A stretch of 64,000 bases of DNA from an uncultured Prevotellaceae bacterium (GTDB lineage Bacteria; Bacteroidota; Bacteroidia; Bacteroidales; Muribaculaceae), in assembly GCA_900318255.1 (NCBI GenBank), contig ONJX01000007.1, forward strand, positions 39,185-103,184, given 5' to 3'. The position numbers were made by a program, and so were the translations under genes. Numbering within the stretch: position 1 is the stretch's first letter; each line of letters starts with the position of its first letter. Shown piece by piece: positions 32,601 to 41,160 of the stretch. Under the pieces are notes generated by a model that ran no database searches, was not told where the DNA came from, and saw only the letters and a list, made by a program, of their open reading frames with translations.

Positions 32601-34762
32601 ATCCTTACACCAGCACAGGCGACATCTTCTGGAACTGGGCTGGCTCGTGGGCCGAGGCTGGCTTCCCCACTTCCACCGTGGGTGACCAGAGCTGGTACTA
32701 CTGCACCTTCCTGGGTAAGGAGAGCATCAATGCCATCCTGTTCAACAGCAGCAACGACAGCGAGCGCTTCGAGGTGCAAGGTGTCACCAGCGATGTCTTC
32801 ATCAAGTTCCCGGCAGCCAGCGACAACTGGTCAACGGGCACCAACGAGACCGAGACCTATGCACAGTATCTGCCCGCAGTGGAGACTCCCGAGGAAGGCA
32901 CCGTCACTCCCGTTGAGGAAGACCCCATCCCCTCGTGCGCCAGTGCAGTGGGCGAAGGCCTATACTTCTACTTCGAGAACGACAGCTACGGCTCGCCAAC
33001 GGCGTGGGTATATAGCAGCACCAACACCTTCTGCAATCATGGCTGGCCTGGCGACGCCCTCGTAGAAGTGGTGGGCACCTCGGCAAGCGGCAACCTCGTG
33101 TATCGCTGGACCCGCGGCTCCTCTTATGCCACCCCCGCTAAGGTAATCTTCAGCAACAACGGCCAGAACCAGACTGCCGACTTCGACTTTGTAAACGGCG
33201 GCTACTACACCACCGCTGGCCTCAAGGGCATGGCTCACGACAACATCATGACCCTCGACCAGCTCATCAGGTTCGGCCAGTGGGACAAGGAGTACATCAT
33301 CAGCGACGACATCACCGGCGTGGTCACCATAGCCACTACCCCGATGAGGGATGGCGACAAGAGCATGCACCTCTTCGCTAAGGGCAAAGACGGCGAGAGC
33401 CAATTCCTCACGATCAACACCGAGGGCAAGCCCGTGCCCGAGCCCATGGAAGGCTGGACCTTCGACCAGAGCGACTGGCTAGAGCTCGTGCTGCCCACCG
33501 AGAGCACTCTCGAGCTCGACAACCACACTCTGCTCGGACACACCGTGGTGGGTAAGATCACCGAGTTCGGAAACACCGTGATGGAGCTCAGTGCCAACCC
33601 ACTTCCTGGCAAGCAGGTTGACTTCACTCCTAACAACTACCTCGTGCTCAACTTCGACAACCTCAACAGCGACTACTTCTATGTGCGCCCCAAGGCACAG
33701 GAGTACAGCACCATCAAGTATGCCATCTACCACGACGGCAAGTTCATCATGGCCAACCAAACTGGCGACAACCCATGGGACATCGCACTGCAAGGTTCGG
33801 TGCAACTGGCCTATCCTCTTGATGGAGACCAGCCCTACTATCAGGGCGAGACTCCTCTCAATGAGCTGATTGTGGAGAACGGCGTCTATGAGCTTAAGGT
33901 TATCACCAAGGACTCTGGACGAAATATCTTCGTGGCCATAGTAGATGCCACCAAGGTGGGCGACTTCCAAGAGATGCCCGCCACCACTCTCGCCGACATG
34001 CTTGAGAACGGCGTGGATGGAGAGCTCTACCGCATCGCCGACGACCTCGCCGTGGTTGACTTGCCACAGAACTTCGACTACATGTATGCCTTCCTCACCG
34101 ATGGCAACAACAACTGGATCAGGGTAGAATATCCTGGCGACCTGTGGGAGCAGTTCCAGAAGGACAACTTCATTGCTGGCGGCTCGCTCAAGGGCGTGCT
34201 CCACGACAAGGGCCTTAACCCATATCTCGTGGTGACGACAGCCGACTTTGGTGCCCCACTCGAGAACGACGTGGTGATCGAGAATGTGAACATGGCCGAG
34301 CCATTCGCCTTCAAGCCTAACCAGGTGATTGACGTCACCGGCTACTGGAACGCCAGCGACGGCGCCCTGCGTGCCTACGCTCCTAACAACGCCATCCAGG
34401 GCCAGAGCCTCACGCTCAGCACCGAGTGGGCATTGTGGGGCGGCCAGGTCACCCTCATCGACGGCACTTGCTACAAAGTGCGCGCCGCCATCACCCTCAA
34501 GGAGCCGTGGAACAGCAGTTCTACTGGCGGCGGCATAGGCCCTAAGGACTACGACTATCCGTTCCAGAACTACGTTGCCAACGCCCTCTATGAGCCCGAG
34601 AGCAACATCGCAACGGGTGTCGAGAGCCTGCGCACCACCGTCAAGAGTGTGCGTTACATCAACGCAGCAGGCCTCGAGAGCGACACCCCATTCCAGGGCG
34701 TGAACATCGTGGTCACTGAGATGGCCGACGGCACCAAGAAGGTCACTAAGATGCTTAAATAA
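29660..34762 (+). CDS. giant secreted GH13 alpha-amylase-family protein with repeated accessory modules
   Basis: 1700 residues. Signal peptide, then a GH13 barrel (residues ~20-520) with the four conserved regions: DVVANH, GYRYDYAMGF (nucleophile Asp ~318), SVGEYWGS (acid/base Glu ~343) and LDNHDT (Asp ~412). Then chitobiase-C/FN3-like sandwiches (KLVYTTNGSDPNPNSP, VTIVYTTDGTEPTASS) alternate with starch-binding-like modules (NIYVKNMTTGDAPHIYAW). Residues ~1150-1650 carry two copies of the 'TLADMLENGVDGELYRIADDLAVV' type module. The tail (VRYINAAGLESDTPFQGVNI…) is a sorting-like end. It should degrade alpha-glucans at the surface or outside the cell. Confidence 0.88.
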   Translation: MRKFYIIFAMALLLPLTTLAQGWPANYGGVMLQGFFWDSYKETPDCSPFGPWQYHQDNEATATHKPGYTWATMYGAGWATGEEWQVPVTTWSSLLAHKSEITPYIDLLWLPQSGSTVADSTMTYYTSNDNSGRNGVRPWRNGQTWGYSDNSTITNPDCMGFVPVFYFHHGLSYNPDGTPWTYTDSQGKVWTPMSYFGTEAELRELISTFKAEGTGAIEDVVANHRGGLGTWSGDKNSIEFPTEYYKGTFSPEGEYISWSSDDVCSDDESGRGTGNADCGGRGEWARDIDHHSPVTRLKVMKFLDFLKNDLGYVGYRYDYAMGFEEKHFAEYNTTLRPTFSVGEYWGSKNDISNWIHKTYMEGTYQSAAFDFPLQSDIREAFNYGHYRYLNNSGLISDPVLKRYAVTFLDNHDTFKDLPTDGSNYNWESGKPYNHRVEKNIVEANAFILAMPGTPCLFYPHFMHPQWHDILVTLIKARRTAGITNESERSAAELVGNDGIQWIVTGTNGQVCFQLGDAASSDTLPPEGFKTVWESNLDENGKRVARYSITSSLYHMIQYNSKQNLINGYPVIDRNSCTFTGSIDVNVAPSSPDCKLVYTTNGSDPNPNSPAITESTTLTFDETTTLKVGVSIGTFNVPTSSIVTRKYVKTDSESDRINFYVKDDNAPNFYVYYDDENGTQKPLGEWGGTHATEQVKVGGINWWHVSIAKPSVPVNLIINWDGSQTPDITGITSDVFYTVQNGLPNDVTSIYMPILENPQLDIDKTTGSYEGSVTATITSSNSNVTIVYTTDGTEPTASSPTIASGNTVTFNTTGNHYLRAGILKDGEVIKQVARSYYVENGHGSGVNIYVKNMTTGDAPHIYAWNASEEAVTTAFEEGGETLTETATNCGQTWYKRHFDEVPAGLMFLITGAKDQCANISGLLDGHDYYFYYYPGAHFGNQGYQPGYIDVTADAKHTTDVKAITVFMYDNGNADWANGLKLYPYTSTGDIFWNWAGSWAEAGFPTSTVGDQSWYYCTFLGKESINAILFNSSNDSERFEVQGVTSDVFIKFPAASDNWSTGTNETETYAQYLPAVETPEEGTVTPVEEDPIPSCASAVGEGLYFYFENDSYGSPTAWVYSSTNTFCNHGWPGDALVEVVGTSASGNLVYRWTRGSSYATPAKVIFSNNGQNQTADFDFVNGGYYTTAGLKGMAHDNIMTLDQLIRFGQWDKEYIISDDITGVVTIATTPMRDGDKSMHLFAKGKDGESQFLTINTEGKPVPEPMEGWTFDQSDWLELVLPTESTLELDNHTLLGHTVVGKITEFGNTVMELSANPLPGKQVDFTPNNYLVLNFDNLNSDYFYVRPKAQEYSTIKYAIYHDGKFIMANQTGDNPWDIALQGSVQLAYPLDGDQPYYQGETPLNELIVENGVYELKVITKDSGRNIFVAIVDATKVGDFQEMPATTLADMLENGVDGELYRIADDLAVVDLPQNFDYMYAFLTDGNNNWIRVEYPGDLWEQFQKDNFIAGGSLKGVLHDKGLNPYLVVTTADFGAPLENDVVIENVNMAEPFAFKPNQVIDVTGYWNASDGALRAYAPNNAIQGQSLTLSTEWALWGGQVTLIDGTCYKVRAAITLKEPWNSSSTGGGIGPKDYDYPFQNYVANALYEPESNIATGVESLRTTVKSVRYINAAGLESDTPFQGVNIVVTEMADGTKKVTKMLK

Positions 34763-34817
34763 TGCATAATGCTTGGAATAATGCATAATTCATAATGCAT
34801 AATGCACAATTTCTAAA

Positions 34818-34851
34818 TGCTTGGCGCGACACACTGCGCCAAGCATTTTTT
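34818..34851 (+). terminator. intrinsic terminator of the GH13 gene
   Basis: Perfect 10-bp arms TGCTTGGCGC / GCGCCAAGCA followed by T6. Upstream, 34763-34806 holds a 7-bp (TAATGCA) array. Confidence 0.88.
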
Positions 34852-35023
34852 CTATCACTGCCACATCACCGCCACAACTCTTTTAAGGGGCACACTAATT
34901 AAACGAATTAATACTAATGGCTCACGCACCGAGGGCGCGCCTGGCGGCAGGCATTTAACATCTTTTTCACTTAAAGAGGAAAATACCACATCATTTTATT
35001 ATAACAAATCAAAAAAATATTCC

Positions 35024-35173
35024 TACCTTTGCACCGTGGTAATGAGATAAGGTAACAAAATGCATAATAATAGCCACAAGCACAATATGTTAGAGCGCTC
35101 TACACAGCATCACTAGAGCACTACAGCATCTTGTGCATTTTTTGTTTTAGGCACATAACAACAAAACAGAGAC
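35024..35173 (+). promoter_or_regulatory. promoter and ~135-nt leader of the MNT/HEPN pair
   Basis: The -7 element TACCTTTG is at 35024-35031. The leader holds a possible long hairpin (GCACAA … TTGTGC followed by ATTTTTTG near 35150) with AGAGCGCTCT inside, so it may attenuate the operon or end a small RNA. The rest of 34852-35023 shows nothing clear. Confidence 0.45.
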
Positions 35174-35464
35174 GTGAACAAAACCGATTATATAGTCTTG
35201 CTTCAGCAGCATGCCGACGAGATGCGCGACACCTACGGGTTGCGCTCCATGACCTTGTTTGGCTCTGTGGCTCGTGAAGAAAACACCGAAGACAGTGATG
35301 TTGACCTCTACGTAGAGATGGAACCAAAAATCACTGCCATAATACGCCTCAAGGAATTCCTCGAGAAGCTGCTCAACCGCTCGGTAGATTTGGTGAGGAA
35401 ACACAAGCACATCAACCCCTTCCTGCTTAAAGAAATTGAAAAAGATGGAATTCTCATTTTCTGA
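35174..35464 (+). CDS. MNT-type nucleotidyltransferase (antitoxin of HEPN/MNT pair)
   Basis: 96 residues, GTG start. The minimal nucleotidyltransferase fold is shown by LFGSVAREE and the catalytic SDVDLYVEM (two Asp). In MntA/HepT systems this protein AMPylates the HEPN toxin and so silences it. It overlaps the next gene by 20 bp, the usual gene arrangement. Placed between two giant secreted-protein genes, it is an accessory module. Confidence 0.85.
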   Translation: MNKTDYIVLLQQHADEMRDTYGLRSMTLFGSVAREENTEDSDVDLYVEMEPKITAIIRLKEFLEKLLNRSVDLVRKHKHINPFLLKEIEKDGILIF

Positions 35465-35885
35465 CGACATACGGAGCCAAGCCAGCATGTTGCTCACACA
35501 AATCAATGAGGCAATTATTCAGCTAATTGATTGGAACAGTGATATCAAAAGCGAAGACGATTATTATAGCTCAAGTTTGGGCACACAAAAATTGGCGGCT
35601 TCTTGCATGACAATCGAAGCCATTGGAGAAACCATTGGCAGAATAGACAAGATTACCCAACAAGAACTATTTGTTCTAAGACCAGAAGTCCCATGGCGAG
35701 CCATTATTGGAATGAGGAACCACATTGCTCATGGATATTTCAATATTGACGCAGGGATAGTTTTTGATGTCGTAAAAAACAACCTAAACGTTCTTAAGGA
35801 CGCTGTGGAATTCTTTCTCAACCTACTAAGTCGCGCATCCAAGAGTGGAGGCGACAGCATAGACGACCACGGGAGCAAATCATGA
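35445..35885 (+). CDS. HEPN-domain RNase (HepT/DUF86-type toxin)
   Basis: 146 residues from the ATG at 35445, all helical. The HEPN RNase motif R-x4-H appears as GMRNHIAHGYF, with the Tyr (GYF) that is the AMPylation target in characterised HepT close behind. As family knowledge, the dimer cuts RNA or tRNA ends unless modified by its MNT partner, which is encoded just upstream and overlapping. The last ~18 residues (KSGGDSIDDHGSKS) look like unstructured extension. Confidence 0.85.
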   Translation: MEFSFSDDIRSQASMLLTQINEAIIQLIDWNSDIKSEDDYYSSSLGTQKLAASCMTIEAIGETIGRIDKITQQELFVLRPEVPWRAIIGMRNHIAHGYFNIDAGIVFDVVKNNLNVLKDAVEFFLNLLSRASKSGGDSIDDHGSKS

Positions 35886-35968
35886 CCGCCCTGCTCCATC
35901 GCTCGACTATTCCACTATTTTAATGCTTTATATTTTACTAAATATTTTTACTAACTACTAAACATTTC

Positions 35969-38900
35969 ATGCGTATGAAAAGATTACTAACATTTCTAAC
36001 GCTGCTCTCCGTCTTTATCGGAGTCGGCTGGGCAACAACAGTGACATTCACATCATCAACTGATGGTGGAGATGCGACAATCACAAAAGGTGGAGTTACA
36101 ATTAATTGTACTCAATCTAGCTCAAGCTATTTCCAATGTTTCAAGAATCAAACCATGACTATTTCCAGTAATTACACAATCACTGGAATAGAAATTACTT
36201 GTACAGCAAGTGGTACCAACAAATATGGTCCCGGCTGTTTTGGAACTGTTTCACCTGGGTCATATACATACTCTGGAACTAAAGGAACTTGGTCTGGAAG
36301 TGCAACAGAAATTTCTTTTACCGCGACATCAAATCAGGTAAGAATGACTCAAATTGTTGTGACTTATGAAAGTAGTGCATGTAACGAACCAACTTTCAGT
36401 CCTGCTGCTGGCACATACTACGAACCACAGAGTGTGACTCTCAGCTGTACGACAACAGGAGCGACTATTCGTTACACTACTGATGGTACTGATCCAACAG
36501 CCACAACAGGTACTGTATATTCAGGACCTATTAGTGTAAGTTCCACTACAACAATCAAGGCCATTGCAACAGCCTCTGGTTCTGACCCCAGTTCCGTTGC
36601 AAGCGCCACTTACACCATCAACACCCCTGAAATTGTCACACTACCATATAGTGAGACCTTTGCTGGAACCTTTGGCGATTTCTACAAGAGAGATGTTACT
36701 GGAACAAATATTTGGCAAACAAATTCCGGTTACGCCAAAGCTTCTGGTTACATTGGTGGCAGCAACACTGCTTCTGAAAGCTGGCTGATTTCACCTTACA
36801 TTAACATGACCGATGCTGCTAGCCCACAGCTCACATTCTCTCATGCCGGCAACTATTTTACTAATCAAGCCAATATGGAGAGTGATGTGACATTAAAGGT
36901 CAAGAAGCAAAGTGACACTCAGTGGTCTGACTTGACCATTAACACATGGCCAGATGTAACAGGAACTTGGAATTTTTCCAAAAATACCACTTCATTGGCT
37001 TCTTATGCAGGCGAGATCATTCAGATTGCTTTCGTGTACACTTCTAGCACAAGCCGTGCCGGAACATGGGAAATCAAGAATCTAACTGTTGAGGATACAG
37101 CTACTCCTGACTACTATCTTTATGGAACTTTTAATAACTGGAACACTCAGGATCCAAACTACAAGTTCAATTTAAACAATGGCACCTATAGTCTCACAGG
37201 AGCAGACCTTCCTGATGGTGTTCGTTTCAAGATTGCTAAAGTTGTAAATGACCAAGTCACAGAAATTGGCGCTAGCAATGGAGGTAACGATTATGGAATC
37301 AATAGTGGATGGCACAATAACCTTCCTATGAATGGTGCTGACGCTTACACTATTGCATCTGGAGCGCTTACAAACTTCACTCTTAACACCACAAATATGA
37401 CATTTGATGTCAGCAGGGACGCTCAGTTCTTTATCAAGGGTGACATGAACAGTTGGACAAGAGAGGCTTTGACTCTCGGTGCTGATGGTTGGACCATCAA
37501 TAAGGATTTCTCCGCAGGGCAACAGTTCGGCTTCGTTAACGAGTGGGGCTCCTGGTATGGTGGCAACAAATATTGGATTTACCAAGCAAACGACATGGGC
37601 AATCCACTCACTATCTACAGCAATGACAACTTCTATATGGTAGATGCCGGCAATTACAATCTTACTGTAAACACAGCACTCACCACTCTTACTGTCACTT
37701 CTACCGCAGGCGACACTTACACCCTTGTTACCAGTGCAAACGAACTCAACGAGAACGACTCTTATATCATCGTTTCTAAGGAGAATGCTATCGCGATGGC
37801 AGGACAAAGAACCCAAAATAACCGTGCTGGACTACCTATTACTCTTACTAATGAAGGCAACAACGCAGTTATTAATGAAACTATTGAGTTGTTCTCTTTA
37901 GAACAAGGCAATAACGGCTGGTACTTCAAGGCCACAAAGATTAATTCTGGTTATCTCTATGCTTGTTCAAGTACTGGTAACCAATTGCAAACTGAATCTG
38001 AGATAGACGCTGATGGCAATGCACTTGCAACCATCTCAATTGATAGTAGCACTGGCGTGGCCACCGTTGTTTTCCAAGGAACAAATACTCGCAACCACAT
38101 GCGATTTAATCCAAACAGTGGAAATCCCATTTTCTCTTGCTATGCTGAAACATCATCGATTCAAAATCCTGTTTACCTCTACAAGAAATCTTCTGTAACT
38201 CCTCCAAGTGACCAGGTAGCCACTCCAACCTTTAATCCTGGATCAGCTAATTCTTCAAATCCATATATTGTTTATGGCGGCAAGCAACAAGTTGCTATAA
38301 CTTGCGCCACCGAGGGTGCTACTGTTTATTACACTATCAATGGTGATGAGCCAACAACTAGCTCAATTCAGTACACCGGCGAGCCATTTGACTTGACAAG
38401 CACTGGCGGTAACGTGACCGTTAAGGCTATCGCTGTTAAGGCAGACATGGATGACAGTGAGATTGCAACATCTTACTACAGGTTTACCAATCCTAATCCA
38501 CCAACATTCAATCCAGCCTCTGGCACTGTTCACAATGATGCATTCAATGTAACTATCAGCAGCGAGTATGAAGATGCTGTAATCTACTACATGTTAGATC
38601 CAGCAAGTGCACCAACAGCTGCTCAAATGTCAGAAAGCGGTACTCTATATGAGAATCCTGTAAATGTTAGTGGAGAAGGTTCACACACCATTTACGCTAT
38701 GGTTGTAAGAAATGGCATTAAGAGCTCTGTTGTAAATGCCACTTACACCATCACTTCTGGCGGACAGCCTTCAGGTGACGGTGATTATGTAAAAGTTACT
38801 ACTGCAACAGACCTCACTGATGGTGAATACCTCATTGTTTATGAAATGGAGGGAACTCCAATCGAAAATGGTATTGTATTTGATGGCAGCAGGACATCTC

Positions 38901-40297
38901 TTGATGCAGTTGGTAACACTCTTGCTGAACCTGTAGAAATCAACAATTACACTATAGCATCAAGTGATGCAGTTGATGCAGCAGTATTTACAATAACATA
39001 TATGCCAATTGCACAAAAATACAGTATCCGTAGTTCAAGTGGATATTACATAGGTAAAGAATCCTATGCAAATGGTCTTGATTGTGACCAAGCAACAGTA
39101 CATCTAAATACTATCGCGTTTGATGGGGACGGCAATGCTGTTATCACTGCAGAAGGTGAATGCACATTACGCTATAATAAGAATAACGATCAAAAACGTT
39201 TCCGCTATTACAGGAGCGGACAACAACCTGTAGCTCTCTACAAGAAAGTTGAAAACCCAGTTGATGAGCCCACCGAGGTGACTCTTGCCGAGCTTTGTCA
39301 GAATGGTGTGATAACCGAAGGCGAGAACTGGTATGTTATTTCCGACAAACTCATTGCAGTCTATGCTGATGATGTAAAGGGTATCCTTTGGTGTAAAGAC
39401 CAGGGCAACGCCTCAATTTTCTCCACCTCTATCTTGGATGGTCAAGTGGACTTCTTGAAGGATGACCCAAAGGCACAGAATGGTCGTGATTGGGACCAGA
39501 GCAACTGGATAGCACTTCACTTCTCAACTCCTACTGCCACCAATAACATTGGCCAGTTGGTGAATGGTGCTGTAAACCGCTACATCAAGCCTGGTACTGT
39601 GAAAGGAAAGTTGATTGATGATGTGAACTACGCATTGAGGATGGATCTTGACCAACTTGAGCTCGTAACACAAGCCGATGATCCCGACATCAACCCTGAT
39701 TACATTCCTAACGTATATTGTCCAGCTAACTTCATGCCCGACAACCTCAACATCCATGGCGGTATTGAGAATGGTGACGGCGGTTACACTGGAAATCCCC
39801 AAATCAATACTCAGAACTACTTCTTCATGAATCCTAAGATTCAGGAGATATGCGAAGTTACATATGCTCAATGGGATAAGATAAATGGATACTTCACTGT
39901 TCCTACTTCCAGCGGCTTTGATGGAGCATTCTATATAGGAACGGGATACAATGTTATTCAAAGTCAAAACTTTACCTCTAGTTTGCAAGATGAGCATATC
40001 TACAGGTTTAAAGCCATCGTACAACGTTCAGATAAGGATAATTATGGACCTAAGAACGTTACCACTCCAGCCACTGGCATCACTCTTTATCCAATAGACC
40101 TCGATCCTAGTGAAGATGGTGGCAGTGATATTACTACTGCCATCAACACAGTTGAGACTGGCAATGGTCAGGTTAAGAGCGTTAAGTACGTGAACGTAGC
40201 AGGTATGGTAAGTGATGTTCCTTTCGAGGGCGTTAATATTGTGGTTACCGAATACACTGACGGTTCTCGCACTACCAGCAAGATGCTGCGCAAGTGA
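35969..40297 (+). CDS. giant secreted modular protein with chitobiase-C-like and choice-of-anchor domains
   Basis: 1442 residues, signal peptide in 1-23. Order: a ~110-residue N-terminal sandwich; a chitobiase-C/FN3-like unit (FSPAAGTYYEPQSVTLS…TIRYTTDGTDPT); a jelly-roll of the cleaved-adhesin type (LPYSETFAGTFGDFYKRD…ESWLISPYINM); starch-binding-like pieces; two ~150-residue repeats opening 'YTLVTSANELNENDSYIIVS' and 'YVKVTTATDLTDGEYLIVYE'; two more chitobiase-C-like units; a 'TLAELCQNGVITEGENWYVI' module shared with the GH13 protein; and a sorting-like tail. No catalytic domain is recognised; likely an adhesin or glycan binder. It is AT-richer than the GH13 gene. Confidence 0.75.
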   Translation: MRMKRLLTFLTLLSVFIGVGWATTVTFTSSTDGGDATITKGGVTINCTQSSSSYFQCFKNQTMTISSNYTITGIEITCTASGTNKYGPGCFGTVSPGSYTYSGTKGTWSGSATEISFTATSNQVRMTQIVVTYESSACNEPTFSPAAGTYYEPQSVTLSCTTTGATIRYTTDGTDPTATTGTVYSGPISVSSTTTIKAIATASGSDPSSVASATYTINTPEIVTLPYSETFAGTFGDFYKRDVTGTNIWQTNSGYAKASGYIGGSNTASESWLISPYINMTDAASPQLTFSHAGNYFTNQANMESDVTLKVKKQSDTQWSDLTINTWPDVTGTWNFSKNTTSLASYAGEIIQIAFVYTSSTSRAGTWEIKNLTVEDTATPDYYLYGTFNNWNTQDPNYKFNLNNGTYSLTGADLPDGVRFKIAKVVNDQVTEIGASNGGNDYGINSGWHNNLPMNGADAYTIASGALTNFTLNTTNMTFDVSRDAQFFIKGDMNSWTREALTLGADGWTINKDFSAGQQFGFVNEWGSWYGGNKYWIYQANDMGNPLTIYSNDNFYMVDAGNYNLTVNTALTTLTVTSTAGDTYTLVTSANELNENDSYIIVSKENAIAMAGQRTQNNRAGLPITLTNEGNNAVINETIELFSLEQGNNGWYFKATKINSGYLYACSSTGNQLQTESEIDADGNALATISIDSSTGVATVVFQGTNTRNHMRFNPNSGNPIFSCYAETSSIQNPVYLYKKSSVTPPSDQVATPTFNPGSANSSNPYIVYGGKQQVAITCATEGATVYYTINGDEPTTSSIQYTGEPFDLTSTGGNVTVKAIAVKADMDDSEIATSYYRFTNPNPPTFNPASGTVHNDAFNVTISSEYEDAVIYYMLDPASAPTAAQMSESGTLYENPVNVSGEGSHTIYAMVVRNGIKSSVVNATYTITSGGQPSGDGDYVKVTTATDLTDGEYLIVYEMEGTPIENGIVFDGSRTSLDAVGNTLAEPVEINNYTIASSDAVDAAVFTITYMPIAQKYSIRSSSGYYIGKESYANGLDCDQATVHLNTIAFDGDGNAVITAEGECTLRYNKNNDQKRFRYYRSGQQPVALYKKVENPVDEPTEVTLAELCQNGVITEGENWYVISDKLIAVYADDVKGILWCKDQGNASIFSTSILDGQVDFLKDDPKAQNGRDWDQSNWIALHFSTPTATNNIGQLVNGAVNRYIKPGTVKGKLIDDVNYALRMDLDQLELVTQADDPDINPDYIPNVYCPANFMPDNLNIHGGIENGDGGYTGNPQINTQNYFFMNPKIQEICEVTYAQWDKINGYFTVPTSSGFDGAFYIGTGYNVIQSQNFTSSLQDEHIYRFKAIVQRSDKDNYGPKNVTTPATGITLYPIDLDPSEDGGSDITTAINTVETGNGQVKSVKYVNVAGMVSDVPFEGVNIVVTEYTDGSRTTSKMLRK

Positions 40298-40320
40298 TAA
40301 CCACTAATTTCACTAATTAT

Positions 40321-40358
40321 AAAAAGGTGCTCACCAGCAATGGTGGGCATCTTTTTTT
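40321..40358 (+). terminator. intrinsic terminator of the giant secreted protein gene
   Basis: AAAAAGGTGCTCACCA pairs with TGGTGGGCATCTTTTTTT (with G-T pairs) and ends in T7. Confidence 0.8.
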
Positions 40359-40386
40359 CGCCACTCGCTCCTGGGGCTGGGCACTT

Positions 40387-40470
40387 GCGGCTGGCTCTCG
40401 CTTGCGCCTGGCCCTTGCTTGGCGCCTGGCTCTCGCTTGGCGCCTGGCTCTTGCTTGCGCCTGGCTCTTT
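40387..40470. repeat. ~18-bp GC-rich tandem repeat (GCGCCTGGCTCTCGCTTG)
   Basis: Four to five units with CGCCTGG at 40405, 40423, 40441 and 40458. It directly precedes the first REP copy. Confidence 0.8.
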
Positions 40471-40474
40471 TTGT

Positions 40475-40497
40475 GCGCCGGCGGTGCGGCGCAATAC
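40475..40497 (+). repeat. REP palindrome copy 1
   Basis: GCGCCGGCGGTGCGGCGCAATAC; an imperfect GC-rich palindrome plus AATAC tail. It forms an inverted pair with the copy at 41056 around the pyrimidine tract. Confidence 0.88.
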
Positions 40498-40517
40498 CTG
40501 ACAACACCCACGCTTGG

Positions 40518-41035
40518 CTTCCTTTCTCTCTTCTTTTCTCTCCTCTTTTTCCTCTCTTTCCTCCTCTTCCTCTCCTTCCTCATCTCTCCTCTTCTTTTCT
40601 CTTCTTTCCTCCTCTTCCTCTCCTTCCTCATCTCTCCTCTTCTTTCCTCTTCTTTCCTCTTCTTTCCTCTTCTTTCCTCTTCTTTCCTCTTCTTTTCTCT
40701 TCTTTTCTCTTCCTTCCTCATCTCTCCTCTTCTTTTCTCTTCCTTCCTCTTCCTTCCTCTTCTTTCCTCTTCTTTCTCTTTTTTCTCTTCTTTTTCTCTC
40801 CTCTTCCTCTCCTTCCTCTCCTTCCTCATCTCTCCTCTTTTTTCTCTCCTTCCTCTTCTTTTCTCTTCTTCCGCTTCTTTTCTCTCCTTCCTCTTCTTTC
40901 TCTCCTCCTCTTCTTTTCTCTTCTTTCCTCTTTTTTCTCTCTTTCCTCTTCTTTCTCTTCTTTCCTCTTTTTTCTCTCTTTCCTCTTCTTTCTCTTCTTT
41001 CCTCTTCTTTTCTTTCCTTTCTCTTCTTTCTCTCT
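40518..41035. repeat. 518-bp almost pure pyrimidine tract
   Basis: The plus strand is C or T at all but five positions (four A in CTCATCTC units and one G near 40873). It is built of imperfect TCCTCTTCTTT units of 5 and 10 bp. Every forward frame is open over long stretches and reads as Ser/Leu/Phe; reverse frames read as Lys/Arg/Glu. These are artefacts of composition, not genes. Confidence 0.95.
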
Positions 41036-41055
41036 ACTCACTGGGGGCTGTTGGT

Positions 41056-41078
41056 GTATTGCGCCGCACTGCCGGCGC
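41056..41078 (-). repeat. REP palindrome copy 2 (reverse)
   Basis: Reverse complement of the copy at 40475 with one mismatch. It lies 82 bp before the transposase gene. Confidence 0.88.
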
Positions 41079-41160
41079 TCGGGGGGTGAATTTTTGCTTT
41101 TTGGGCAAAAAATGGCGCTGCTGCTTGCTTGTGAAATAAAAAACTGCTATTTTTGCGGTT

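Noticed and set aside
33479..34786. A 435-codon minus-strand frame.
   Set aside because: Shadow of the same GH13 gene; no domain recognised.
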